A stretch of DNA of 64,000 nt from CAVTYH01 sp963738835 (GTDB taxonomy: Bacteria > Planctomycetota > Planctomycetia > Pirellulales > JADZDJ01). A program made the position numbers and the translations under genes. The DNA lies in the NCBI GenBank assembly GCA_963738835.1, contig CAVTYH010000006.1, positions 496,001-560,000 on the forward strand, read 5' to 3'. The notes beneath the pieces were generated by a model, which was not told the origin of the DNA, did no database searches, and saw only the letters and a program-made list of their open reading frames with translations. The first letter of the stretch is position 1, and every line of letters starts with the position of its first letter. This document shows, piece after piece, positions 1-8,657 of this stretch.

Positions 1-2
1 GA

Positions 3-911
3 CATTTGCTCGATGTCGAAAGTCTTTCGGCCGAGGAAATTCAACTCGTGCTCGACATTGCGGCCCAGTTCAAAGAGACCACCGCCGGCTGCAAGCAAAA
101 AATTTCGGTGCTGCAAGGCAAGACGTTGGCGAATTTGTTCTTCGAAAACTCGACCCGCACGCGCACCAGTTTTTCGCTGGCCATGCGGCGGCTCGGCGGC
201 GACACGGTCGATTTCACGGCCTCCGGCAGCAGCCTCTCCAAAGGCGAAACCTTTATCGACACTGCCAAAAACATCGAAGCGATGAATGTCGACATCGTCT
301 GCGTCCGCCATCAAACGCCGGGCACACCGAAATTGCTGGCCGAAAACTTGGAATGCTCGGTCATCAACGCCGGCGACGGGCCGCACGAACATCCGACGCA
401 AGGCTTGCTCGACATCATGACCATTCGTGAACACCGCGGACGCCTCGACGGATTGACCGTCGCCCTGGTCGGCGACATCGCCCACAGCCGCACAGCCCGC
501 AGCAACATTTGGGGACTGAAGAAACTTGGCGCTCACGTTATTCTCTGCGGGCCATCAACCCTGGTTTCGCCGCTGTGGGAAAACATTGGTGTCGAAGTGT
601 CGTATAATCTGGACGACATTCTGCCGCGCTGCGATGTGCTGAACTTGCTGCGCATCCAGTTCGAACGCCAATTCACAAGGCCGTTCCCTTCGGTCCGCGA
701 ATACGCCTTGCTGTACGCCATGAACCGCGAGCGACTGGCCCGCGCAAAAAGCGACATCCTGATTCTGGCCCCCGGCCCGATCAACCGCGGCGTCGAAATC
801 ACCGCCGACGTCGCCGACGGCAGCCACTCGGTCATTCTCGATCAAGTGACCAACGGCTTGGCCGTGCGCATGGCGGTGCTGTGGCTGATCTGTGGAGCGA
901 GCGAAACTTAA
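3..911 (+). CDS. pyrB: Aspartate carbamoyltransferase catalytic chain, 5'-truncated by window edge
   Basis: Catalyses carbamoyl phosphate plus aspartate to N-carbamoylaspartate, the committed step of pyrimidine synthesis in the cytoplasm. The frame is open from base 3 (His-Leu-Leu-Asp), so the true start lies upstream; about 300 residues are visible, close to full family length. The carbamoyl-phosphate loop FFENSTRTRTSF lies near residues 42-53, HPTQGLLD near residue 130, and the aspartate-domain LLRIQFER near residue 214. It ends exactly where the minus-strand cassette-like insert begins. pyrC is co-oriented but 5 kb downstream, whereas pyrB and pyrC are commonly adjacent in bacteria. Family assignment is secure. 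Confidence 0.96.
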   Translation, partial: HLLDVESLSAEEIQLVLDIAAQFKETTAGCKQKISVLQGKTLANLFFENSTRTRTSFSLAMRRLGGDTVDFTASGSSLSKGETFIDTAKNIEAMNVDIVCVRHQTPGTPKLLAENLECSVINAGDGPHEHPTQGLLDIMTIREHRGRLDGLTVALVGDIAHSRTARSNIWGLKKLGAHVILCGPSTLVSPLWENIGVEVSYNLDDILPRCDVLNLLRIQFERQFTRPFPSVREYALLYAMNRERLARAKSDILILAPGPINRGVEITADVADGSHSVILDQVTNGLAVRMAVLWLICGASET

Positions 912-933
912 AGATGAAATGGAAAACGAAGGG

Positions 934-1371
934 TTAGGCGCCGTGGTCCGCTAATACCTTGGCGTAGAAGATGCTCGAATGACCGACAGGGTGATTGCGA
1001 ACGACGCACTGCCGCTCGTAGCCTAGGTGCTCGTAGAACCCAGGCGCCTGAAAGCTGTGCGTAGAGACAATCATGTTCGTGCAGCCCCTGCGCTTCGCCT
1101 CTGCCTCCGCGGCGCCGAGAAGCTTGCGACCCAAGCCACTCGCTCGGTGCGCGGCATGCACCCACAAATGAGTGATTTGGCAACAACCTGCCCAAGTGTG
1201 GCCGCTAATTCCAGCCACGATCTCGCCCGTGGCGTTGCGGATCGCTGCACCGAGGAGCCTGCCGTCGAAGTGACCGGTTACGCTAGAGTTGAACTCATAG
1301 ATGCGCTCTGCAAGAAACGCTTCCAGCTTCTCGCAATCTTCGCTCTCAAAGTCAACCAAGGCTTCGTTCAT
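934..1371 (-). CDS. GNAT family N-acetyltransferase
   Basis: Probable acetyl-CoA-dependent N-acyltransferase; the substrate cannot be told. The acetyl-CoA binding signature is visible as ITHLWVHAAHRASGLGRKLL, followed by an FYEHLGYE motif typical of the GNAT C-terminus. An in-frame TTG at 1425 would add 18 residues, but the ATG at 1371 begins a sequence (MNEALVDFESED) that looks like the natural N-terminus. The stop codon lies inside GCCTAAC (complement of 933-939), and the following bases CCTTCGTT resemble the first arm of an integron attC before running directly into the pyrB 3' end. Probably horizontally acquired. Confidence 0.85.
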   Translation of the reverse strand: MNEALVDFESEDCEKLEAFLAERIYEFNSSVTGHFDGRLLGAAIRNATGEIVAGISGHTWAGCCQITHLWVHAAHRASGLGRKLLGAAEAEAKRRGCTNMIVSTHSFQAPGFYEHLGYERQCVVRNHPVGHSSIFYAKVLADHGA

Positions 1372-1563
1372 GGCGTCTGTCGACCCAAGCTCAGCGACGG
1401 CGGCCACGAGGCGCGTTGCTTGCAACTGCGACGGCCTGCCGCCGTTTGCTGCAGGGCATGAATAGACGACGCGGTTGGTTGTCTCATTGGTTGAACTACC
1501 GATCGTTATGTCCCCGCGCAGCTAATTGTCCTTAGGCTGACTCTGACGTTCGGCAAAAGAGCC

Positions 1564-2880
1564 TCAGTCGAGAGTTGCGGTTAATGTGCCGTAACCAAGC
1601 TGATCGAATCCGCCGCTGTTCGGACCATAATCTCCGCCTCCGCCTTCGGTGCGCACTTTCTCAGCCATTTTTTTTGTGTAGGGTGCGGCGAGTCCCTTGC
1701 GTTTCACATAGTGGTTGTAAACCAGTTCCCACACGGGCCGCAGTTCGCCTCTCCCCTTGGCGCTGATAATTTCCTGAGTCACGTCACTGTTCTTGTAGGT
1801 TTTAAAGGGAACGTCTTCACCGAGGTTATATTTCGCGACATATTCGCAGCCTTTTAGGAAGCGATTATCGTCGTAACCATAAAGGTCGTCGCCTTGTTTC
1901 CAGGCCATCTCGCAAATGGCGCCGGCCAGGCCGATTCCCATTACGGTGTGGCCTTGATCGCGCCCGGCTTCCTGCCATTGACCCAAGCCATCTGGGTGGA
2001 TGTAGTAAACGGCCAGCTTGATACAGCCATTTCCTTTCCCGGTTTTGAAGTAGCGGACCGCTTCCTCATAAGGGCTTCGCTGATCGCAAAGAATGCCAAT
2101 GGCCATCATCGACGCCATGCTGCAAAGATCCCAGTTGGCCCAGTAATGATCCATCGGACGTTGGTTGTGGCGTTTCAGGAAGCCTTCGTTTTGCGGCAGA
2201 AAGATCTCCAGCATCATTTTCTTAAAGCGCTCGAACTCTTCGGGTTTCCAGTCTCGGTAAGTGCGCATGATCTCGGCGGCGTTGGCAAACTGATAGCCTT
2301 GGACTCCTGCGGCGAGGGTCACGTCTGACGAGCCTTCGAGTCGCTTTAAGGTAGAACTCCAGGCGTTGAGTATTTCCACCGCCTTGTCGGCGTATTGCTT
2401 CTCGCCCGAGATGCGCCAGTGCAACGCCAGGGCGTAAGCCGCTGCGGCATCGTTGAACATGGTCGCATAATTCTCAGGCTTTACATGAGCCGCGTCTCGG
2501 CCGCGGACGACGATTTCCACCGGATGGGGTTGGTAACTGAGCGAGGCATGCTTGTTTGCCGCCAGTCGCCCCCATCCGTCTTTCCACGGCTGGAGGCTGA
2601 TATGGGTGCGCATCCGATGAAGGTCCTCTTCGCTGTGAAGCATTCCGGGGTGTATGAAAGGCCCCCTCTTCGCTGACTCGACAAGCAGCCCTTCCACCTC
2701 TGCGGACTCCGCCGGACTGGCCTTGGCAGTAGGGACGCTGGGAACCGCTGTCGCCGGCGCAGCAACCCCGGCAGCACTTTCCGCGGCTGCTCCGCGAGGG
2801 ACATCTGCGAGTAGGAAGAGAATGATGAAACGCGCATACGGTAAAAGTCGCCGAACGGACCAACGTTCAAGGACCGGCAC
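1564..2880 (-). CDS. Exported alginate lyase family protein
   Basis: 438 residues from a GTG start. An N-terminal hydrophobic stretch (LLPYARFIILFLLADV) followed by an Ala/Pro-rich linker suggests export. The body resembles the alginate lyase (PF05426) alpha/alpha-toroid fold: HPGMLHSEEDLHRMRTHI near residue 76 and the HYWANWDLCSMASMMAIG segment near residue 246, corresponding to the conserved catalytic-helix region. The likely role is breakdown of an acidic polysaccharide outside the cytoplasm; the true substrate is unknown. Unlike its three neighbours in the insert, its stop codon is a TGA not embedded in GCCTAAC, so it may not have arrived as a cassette. Confidence 0.8.
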   Translation of the reverse strand: MPVLERWSVRRLLPYARFIILFLLADVPRGAAAESAAGVAAPATAVPSVPTAKASPAESAEVEGLLVESAKRGPFIHPGMLHSEEDLHRMRTHISLQPWKDGWGRLAANKHASLSYQPHPVEIVVRGRDAAHVKPENYATMFNDAAAAYALALHWRISGEKQYADKAVEILNAWSSTLKRLEGSSDVTLAAGVQGYQFANAAEIMRTYRDWKPEEFERFKKMMLEIFLPQNEGFLKRHNQRPMDHYWANWDLCSMASMMAIGILCDQRSPYEEAVRYFKTGKGNGCIKLAVYYIHPDGLGQWQEAGRDQGHTVMGIGLAGAICEMAWKQGDDLYGYDDNRFLKGCEYVAKYNLGEDVPFKTYKNSDVTQEIISAKGRGELRPVWELVYNHYVKRKGLAAPYTKKMAEKVRTEGGGGDYGPNSGGFDQLGYGTLTATLD

Positions 2881-3178
2881 CGCGCCGACCGACTCTCAAT
2901 TTACCAGAAGGCTCCACGCGGTGCCGGTCCATTGCAGCTTGATACTCATTATGGCCGCCGTTTCCAGGAGGCGGCAGTCCCCCGTAAAAAACGCGATTGT
3001 CCGCAGACTCGCCGGCACGCATCTTTGGCAGAGGGGTGTCGATAACGGGCTCAGCCACATCCTTTCCACGGAGGACCACGGTGAGATTCTACCAACAACA
3101 GCACGCATTCTACTGCGGGGTCGATCTCCCGATCCCGCTCCAGCTGCGCCCTCTTGACAGGACCAGGCCCTAGAGAGG
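2881..3178. other. Intergenic stretch between lyase and DUF1772 genes
   Basis: I find no convincing gene here; the short open frames lack composition or motifs of real proteins. The only notable sequence is the GCCTAAC box on the minus strand at the end of the DUF1772 gene. No second attC arm is visible after it. Confidence 0.4.
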
Positions 3179-3658
3179 TTAGGCGACTGGTTGGATAACG
3201 GATGAGGCGACAAGGAGAATTAGGGCGATCACTAAGAAGCAGACTCGAATGGCGTGAAGTGTATCCCAACGCCGACGCAACTCCCGCCAGTTGGCCGGCG
3301 TGGCATCCGGCTGCCAGCGAGCAATCTGGCTATTAAGTGGCGCAGGCAATAGCACGGTGTAAACGATCATAACGGCGAAAAGCGCCGCCGAACCGAGTGC
3401 CAGCCATCGCGGCGTGTTCCATGTCGTGTGCGCAAGGAATGTAGCGGCGAGGCTCAGTAGGAACGTAAGCGCATACCAAAATGGCATCACTGTGCCGAGG
3501 GCGCTCGCCAGTGTCTGAGCGGCGCGGACATGCACCGCGTCCTCAAGACGGCTGATGCGAGGATGAAAAAACACTGCCACGGCGATCTCATTGCCCGTCA
3601 TCGTGCCCCCGACGACGATTGCGGCAATCTCAAGAGTATGGATGATAGCAGGACTCAT
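3179..3658 (-). CDS. DUF1772 family membrane protein
   Basis: 159 residues with four predicted transmembrane helices: an N-terminal helix with IVVGGTMTGNEIAVAVF, a second with FWYALTFLLSLAATF, a third with WLALGSAALFAVMIVYTVLL, and a C-terminal one with IRVCFLVIALILLVASSV. The LNSQIARW motif plus a WRELRRRWDTLHAIR segment before the last helix match the DUF1772 (anthrone-oxygenase-like) family. Biochemical role unknown. The stop codon TAA is part of GCCTAAC (complement of 3178-3184), the same arrangement as the GNAT and methyltransferase genes, which suggests cassette origin. Confidence 0.8.
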   Translation of the reverse strand: MSPAIIHTLEIAAIVVGGTMTGNEIAVAVFFHPRISRLEDAVHVRAAQTLASALGTVMPFWYALTFLLSLAATFLAHTTWNTPRWLALGSAALFAVMIVYTVLLPAPLNSQIARWQPDATPANWRELRRRWDTLHAIRVCFLVIALILLVASSVIQPVA

Positions 3659-3693
3659 AACGGTGCAGAAAATATAAGCGCGAAGTCGCCTGA

Positions 3694-3720
3694 GGGAAAA
3701 AAAGGGTCAGAGTCCCCTTT
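3694..3720. repeat. Short palindromic repeat AAAGGG-N-CCCTTT
   Basis: An inverted repeat AAAGGG/CCCTTT around TCAGAGTC lies between the DUF1772 and methyltransferase genes. It resembles short REP-like palindromes scattered in many genomes. It has no visible T-run on either side that would make it a good terminator. Confidence 0.4.
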
Positions 3721-3797
3721 CCTTCCGACCTAGGCCTCGCGCGACTCTACCATGCCCGGGAAGGACTTGGGGTAGGCACGTCCGCTGCAACGCCTTG

Positions 3798-4508
3798 TTA
3801 GGCGGTGCTTTCGGGTTTGCACCCGACAACACCGGTGGCACACCCGAAGAAGTACCGAACGAACGTCACCTGCAGCCCGAGTCGTCGTAGGCAGTCGGCG
3901 AAATGGCTACAGGTACCGAATGCCTCCGTGTACACCCCGAGAAGTCGGTAGTTCTCCGCGTTGCCCAGGAGAGTACGCCCCACTAGCGGGATGATGCGTT
4001 TGACGTAGAACATGTAGACAAGGCGCAGGGCGCGGTTCGAGGGAACGGAGATTTCGACGAACGAGAACCCACCACCAGGCCGGAGGATGCGGCCAACCTG
4101 AGCGGCGAGTCGCTGTTGCTGCTCGAGGTTGAATGTCTTGAGCCCGAACGAAGAAACGACCGCGTCGAAGGACTGCGAAGGTGGGCAGAAGGCGAGCACG
4201 TCCTCGACGCAGATGGTGACGCTACAGGGTGGGATGCGAGGGCTTCGCCTGACCATTTCTTCAGAGATGTCGACTGCCACTACTTCGGTGGCGGCACCGA
4301 AGCGAAGAGAGACGGATCTCCAGAGCTCGCCCATGCCTGACATGAGATCCGCGATGCGGCTGACGGATGTTGTCGAAGGTATGCCGGCGATGCTCTGACG
4401 GCGCCATCTGGCGGCGAACCCAAACGATGAGGCGAGATTCACGGCCCCGTACGTGCCTGTCATCTCGTTGAACAGTGCTCGGACCGACTTCGGATCGTAG
4501 TTGGGCAT
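3798..4508 (-). CDS. Class I SAM-dependent methyltransferase (UbiE-like)
   Basis: 236 residues. The SAM-binding motif I is IADLMSGMGELW (about residue 51), motif II is VVAVDISEEMV (about residue 77), and the post-motif FDAVVSSFGLKTF lies near residue 114. The N-terminal VRALFNEMTGTYGAVN resembles the helical cap of UbiE/COQ5-like enzymes. Substrate unknown. The stop codon lies in GCCTAAC (complement of 3797-3803), followed by AAGGCGTTGCAGCGGACG, a textbook first half of an integron attC; the second half is missing. An attC-like palindrome stands about 30 bp upstream of the start. Both sides therefore fit a mobile gene cassette. Confidence 0.85.
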   Translation of the reverse strand: MPNYDPKSVRALFNEMTGTYGAVNLASSFGFAARWRRQSIAGIPSTTSVSRIADLMSGMGELWRSVSLRFGAATEVVAVDISEEMVRRSPRIPPCSVTICVEDVLAFCPPSQSFDAVVSSFGLKTFNLEQQQRLAAQVGRILRPGGGFSFVEISVPSNRALRLVYMFYVKRIIPLVGRTLLGNAENYRLLGVYTEAFGTCSHFADCLRRLGLQVTFVRYFFGCATGVVGCKPESTA

Positions 4509-4539
4509 CTCGATCGAGAGTTGGGGCTACGCTAGCGCC

Positions 4540-4636
4540 GGCTAACGTACAAAGCTCAGCCGCAAGTCGCTTCGCAGCGGTCTGAATGTTGCTTAAGACC
4601 TGCCTGCGGCTTGTCGGCTGCAGCGAGTGGTTATAC
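4540..4636 (-). repeat. attC-like recombination site (integron cassette site)
   Basis: Read on the minus strand, this 97-bp site begins with a degenerate R box (GTATAAC) and ends in GTTAGCC. Inside, CAGCCGACAAG (complement of 4610-4620) can pair with CTTGCGGCTG (complement of 4557-4566) leaving a single extra A, as expected for the extrahelical bases of attC sites. Size and order of parts fit attC, but both outer boxes deviate from the consensus. It precedes the methyltransferase gene, consistent with the end of an adjoining cassette. Confidence 0.6.
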
Positions 4637-5976
4637 AGCGTGCAACACGAAACGGCGATGGGACCGCTTTCCGCCCGTCGAATCCCGCGGCTGGATGCCT
4701 CAGCTCACGTTGCGTCGTGGCCAGTGTCGGCTGCAGCAAGCGGCTTGCTCTGCCGCGCTGGGGCACGACGCTACCGCGTGATAATCCATCCACCCGCACT
4801 CGACAAGCGAACAAGCGTTCCCTATGCCTTGTGGTGCACGCCTGTATAACAAGTAATTATGCCGCATTTCTGCGGCGGGCAAAGGCCGCAATTTATGGCA
4901 TCGGTGCAAAACGTCAATTATTTTTCTCGCCAATCTGGCGGACTGCCATTGGCTATAACACATGAGCGCAGAAGTGATGCGCCGTAATTTGCGCGGTTCT
5001 GGCACGGTCTCCGGACCGTGTCAGCAGGGCGACCGCAGGCCTCCAGGCCGACGAAGTGAGACCTGCCGTCCATTGATGTGCAGAGTCAGGAAACCCGTGC
5101 ACAACGGAGCCTGATATGCCCTGGCCCGCTGCGCTCCGGTCGCTGACGCTCCCGGCTCGCCTTTCTGATTGCTGACTCCTGCACCCTTTGATGCCGTCCG
5201 GCTGGCCCAAAATACACAATGACATTTGTACACTGATTGCTAGAATGGCCGGTGGAACTCTGGGTCCCTGTCGGTTTTCGCTGCATTTAGCCCCCGGTCA
5301 TGGACCGGGGGCTAATTTGACGCGGAAGGCCGGCTGCCGCTCTTTGACAACTGAGCAATAGCATTTCCCCGCCTCAGGCCAGCGCCGCCCGAGGTTGGGC
5401 CGGTCTGCGCGCGGCAAGTCCAGCAATGCACCGCAGGGGACGCCGAGGTTCGCCGAGGGCAGCGCAGAGCGATCAAGCATGGTTTTAGAATTTCCTGCGA
5501 CTCCTCTGCATAACTCTCCGCCCTCCGCGGTGAAGTCTCTGCTCGGCTGCCCGTCGTGCGCGGCGGGGTAAAGTGATGACCAAATGTGGGGCGCAAAACA
5601 CGGGTTTTTACGAGGGTTTTGCGCCAACACTTTACCCTCGATCCCCGGGGGTTGTGTGTTTAGTTTGTTGGGTGGTCGGTGGTCCGTCGTCATTCATCGT
5701 GCTTTGTGGATTGCAAAGAACGGGAATTTGCCGACAGCGGGTGGCAGCTGTTATTTTCCGGATTCGACGCTGGGCGTCTGAAGTCAGACGCCGCTACATT
5801 TACATATCAAGCGGCCATCCATGCATCGGCAGGTTTGACGTCCAACGCCGCGGCCCCTACAACAATCGAAGACCGCCGACCGCGGCAAGCGAATGTAGTA
5901 GCTGGATTCGCAAGAATTCAGCGATTATTGAAGTTTTGCAACTTCAGCTACGGTTTTCAAAGAGGAACTAAATCCT
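4637..5976. other. Gene-poor region before pyrC with decayed cassette and repeats
   Basis: No open frame here has a convincing protein character. The first 400 bases may be a cassette without a gene. A perfect 12-bp inverted repeat, TTAGCCCCCGGT / ACCGGGGGCTAA with a 5-base loop, lies at 5287-5315. Bases 5330-5365 resemble 13936-13972 (both contain GCTCTTTG followed by CAA and TGAG). Bases 5766-5801 contain a GCGTCTGAAGTCAGACGC inverted repeat of a type common in planctomycete spacers. The end carries the pyrC ribosome binding site. Confidence 0.5.
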
Positions 5977-7263
5977 GTGCCTGACCTATTCATCCAAAAC
6001 GGCCGCGTGATTGATCCCAGCCAGGGCGTCGATCGCGTGACGAACCTCTTGATCCGCGAGGGAAAAATTGCCGGGTACGATGTACCGCCCAACGGGCAAG
6101 ATCGCATCATCGACGCCACCGGCAAAATTGTCTCGCCGGGGCTGATTGATATGCACGTCCATTTGCGCGAGCCGGGCCGCGAGGAAGACGAAACCATTGC
6201 CACCGGCACCGCCGCGGCGTTGGCGGGCGGGTTCACGTCGATCGCTTGCATGCCGAATACCGAGCCGCCGATCGATTCTCAGGCCAGCGTCGAGTTCATT
6301 CAGCATCAAGCAGCACGGGCCGACAATTGCAATGTGTACGTGATCGCCTGCGTCAGCAAAAATCGCGAAGGCAAAGAGCTGGCCGAATTCGGACAACTCG
6401 CGCGGGCCGGCGCGGTGGGTTTCACCGACGATGGCGCGCCGGTGTACGATCCCGAACTGATGCGGCGGGCGTTTGAATACGCGCTGATGTTCGACAAGCC
6501 CATTCTCAATCATGCCGAAGTGCGCGAACTGACCCGCGGCGGCGTGATGCACGAAGGCCAGGTCTCGCTGCTGTTGGGATTGCCCGGCATGCCTGGCGCG
6601 GCGGAAGACGTAATGGTCAGCCGCGACATTCTGCTGGCCGAAGCCACGGGCGGGCGCATTCACGTAATGCACGTCTCCAGCGGCGGCAGCGTGGAAATCA
6701 TCCGCCGGGCAAAACTGCGCGACGTGCGCGTGACCACAGAAATTTGCCCGCACCATTTCACGCTGACTGACGAGTTGCTGCGTTCGTTCGACAGCAATTG
6801 CAAAATGAGTCCGCCGCTGCGCAGCCGCCGCGATGTGGAAGTGTGCCTAGGCGGACTGGTCGATGGAACAATCGATGTCATCTGTACCGACCACGCTCCG
6901 CACGCGCCGGAAAAAAAGATGCGCGAGTTAGATCAAGCGCCCTTCGGCATTGTCGGTTTGGAAACCTGCCTGGGACTGGTGGTGACGAAATTGATCGAGC
7001 CCGGCATACTCGATTGGCCGACCGCACTGGCGAAGCTAACCATCAACCCGGCCACGGTGCTGGGCATCCCGAAAGGCACGCTGGCCGTTGGCGCCAATGC
7101 CGACGTGACGATCGTCGACCCCGACGCCCGGTGGACCGTCGATCCCGCGCGGTTCCAATCGAAAAGCGTGAACACACCCTTCGCCGGTTGGCAACTTCGC
7201 GGCAGGGCCGAGACGGTGATCGTTGGAGGAAAAGTCAAATTTGAGGCGGGCAACCGACGATGA
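5977..7263 (+). CDS. pyrC: Dihydroorotase
   Basis: Cyclises N-carbamoylaspartate to dihydroorotate in pyrimidine synthesis; a zinc-dependent amidohydrolase, here of the long class I type (428 residues). Metal ligands are visible in DMHVHLREPGREEDET (about residue 57) and the ICTDHAPHAPEKK motif (about residue 302); ILNHAEV and IHVMHVSSGGS supply the other histidines. The chosen start is GTG at 5977, preceded by AAAGAGGAAC at good distance; the family begins with a similar short strand (DLFIQNGRVIDP). It is followed two bases later by the NYN gene, so the two are probably co-transcribed. Confidence 0.96.
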   Translation: MPDLFIQNGRVIDPSQGVDRVTNLLIREGKIAGYDVPPNGQDRIIDATGKIVSPGLIDMHVHLREPGREEDETIATGTAAALAGGFTSIACMPNTEPPIDSQASVEFIQHQAARADNCNVYVIACVSKNREGKELAEFGQLARAGAVGFTDDGAPVYDPELMRRAFEYALMFDKPILNHAEVRELTRGGVMHEGQVSLLLGLPGMPGAAEDVMVSRDILLAEATGGRIHVMHVSSGGSVEIIRRAKLRDVRVTTEICPHHFTLTDELLRSFDSNCKMSPPLRSRRDVEVCLGGLVDGTIDVICTDHAPHAPEKKMRELDQAPFGIVGLETCLGLVVTKLIEPGILDWPTALAKLTINPATVLGIPKGTLAVGANADVTIVDPDARWTVDPARFQSKSVNTPFAGWQLRGRAETVIVGGKVKFEAGNRR

Positions 7264-7264
7264 A

Positions 7265-7783
7265 ATGCCGCTGCTCATCGACGGTTATAATCTGCTGAAT
7301 GTTGCCGGTGTCATGTGCCGGGGTCGTGGCTCCGGCACTTTGGAACGCGCGCGGCAGGCGCTGTTGAATGTGCTCGTCGAATCGCTGCCGGCTGACGAAG
7401 TGCCGCGGACGACGGTGGTGTTCGATGCCTCGGATTCGCCGTGGGGCGTCGCCAAGCGCGCCGCTCATCGCGGCATCACGGTGCTGTTTGCCGCGAAAGA
7501 TGCAGACGCCGACAGCGTCATCGAAGATCTAATCGTCGCCGACAGCGCGCCGAAACGGCTCACGGTGGTCTCCAGCGATCATCGCATCCAACGGGCCGCC
7601 AAACGCCGTCGCGCCACTGCAATCGACAGCGATGTGTGGTTCGCTCAACTCATGCGCGATCGGGCCACTCGGATGAAGCCGCTATCCGCCGATCCGTCGG
7701 TCGATGTCCCCAAGCCCGACGGTCCGTTTGCCCCTGGCGAAGTCGAACATTGGCTGCGCGAATTTGGTCTGGATAAAGACTAA
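7265..7783 (+). CDS. NYN domain (YacP-like) putative RNase
   Basis: 172 residues starting at ATG 7265, two bases after the pyrC stop, implying translational coupling. The N-terminal MPLLIDGYNLL carries the NYN/PIN nuclease Asp, TTVVFDAS supplies a second acidic site, and ADSVIEDLIVAD plus LTVVSSDHRIQRAA supply the remaining acidic residues of the PIN-like pocket. YacP-family proteins are thought to act in RNA processing. Function in this organism is inferred from the family only. Confidence 0.85.
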   Translation: MPLLIDGYNLLNVAGVMCRGRGSGTLERARQALLNVLVESLPADEVPRTTVVFDASDSPWGVAKRAAHRGITVLFAAKDADADSVIEDLIVADSAPKRLTVVSSDHRIQRAAKRRRATAIDSDVWFAQLMRDRATRMKPLSADPSVDVPKPDGPFAPGEVEHWLREFGLDKD

Positions 7784-7808
7784 ATTGGCCGGCGGCAGCA
7801 GCGATCTG

Positions 7809-8378
7809 CTACGAAGAAGTTGGCACCGGCAGTGGCGGCGGTTCCGCCGAATCGGCCGGGGGCGGCAAATACTTGGGCGTGCTGGCCGGAGCGGTTGCTC
7901 CCGCCGGGCGCGGCGGCGCGGGAACCCACTGATTCTGATTCGATCGCGGCGCTTGATTTTGATACTGCGCCGTCGCCGGTGGCTGATACTGATTCGGCGC
8001 GTTCTGATACGTCGCCGGCGGATTCTGATAGCCCGCCGGAGCCTGGGCGGCATAATTCGGCCCGGCCGTCGTCGGATAGTTGTATTGCTGCGGAGCCGGC
8101 GCTTGGGGCACGTAGTTCGGCGGCGCCTGCACGTAAGTCGGCGGCCCTTGAACATATGTCGGACCCGGCACCACGTACACCGGCGCCGGCACTACATAGT
8201 ACGGATATCCATAATACGGATATGGATAGGCGTACGGATAGTAATGTGGATACGAATGATAGATGGGGATGCCAATGCCGATGCCCACATGCACGCCGCC
8301 GCCGGCCTGCAATCCGGAAGTGAGGCCGAGCAAAATCGCCACGGCGGCCGCGATCCGAAGAATTGTTTTCGTGTGCAT
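7809..8378 (-). CDS. Exported Pro/Tyr/Gln-rich low-complexity protein
   Basis: About 189 residues. The start at 8378 (MHTKTILRIAAAVAILLGL) has a clear AGGAG upstream and gives a standard signal peptide ending at LQAGGG. A Tyr/Pro-rich stretch (YPYAYPYPYYGYPYY) is followed by repeated PTYVQ/PPTYVQAPP units and then a Gln/Asn/Pro-rich tail (NYPTTAGPNYAAQAPAGYQ). No enzymatic domain is visible. Such proteins are common in planctomycetes and may be cell-envelope components; function unknown. A long Arg-rich open frame on the opposite strand is its shadow. Confidence 0.75.
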   Translation of the reverse strand: MHTKTILRIAAAVAILLGLTSGLQAGGGVHVGIGIGIPIYHSYPHYYPYAYPYPYYGYPYYVVPAPVYVVPGPTYVQGPPTYVQAPPNYVPQAPAPQQYNYPTTAGPNYAAQAPAGYQNPPATYQNAPNQYQPPATAQYQNQAPRSNQNQWVPAPPRPAGATAPASTPKYLPPPADSAEPPPLPVPTSS

Positions 8379-8657
8379 CGGTAAATTCTCCTCACTCTTA
8401 TCATCGGCAGATTTGATCGGCCGGAAGCAGCCGCGGTCGATTTGCGGCCAACGCATTTATCAATTCCGTGGTTTTGCAACAAGAGCAGCTGGCACTGACT
8501 GCTGGCAACGTAACGAGTTGCGCTCATTTTCACACTACTTCTCGTGCAGGCACTGGCGGCATGCAGATTGCATCTCTGGCTGTTGTCCGAGCAGCCAACA
8601 ATCCCCAATACTTGGGGGCAAGCACAATGAAATCATGAAATCATAGGAGAAGCTGTC

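Noticed and set aside
5287..5315. Rho-independent terminator
   Set aside because: The inverted repeat is perfect but lacks a T-run and no gene ends nearby; it is kept as a repeat only.
912..5976. A complete integron
   Set aside because: No integron integrase, no attI and only one nearly complete attC are visible, so only cassette remnants are claimed.
7704..8384. 226-codon Arg-rich open frame on the plus strand
   Set aside because: It is the antisense shadow of the exported Pro/Tyr-rich protein at 7809-8378, which has a signal peptide and a ribosome binding site.
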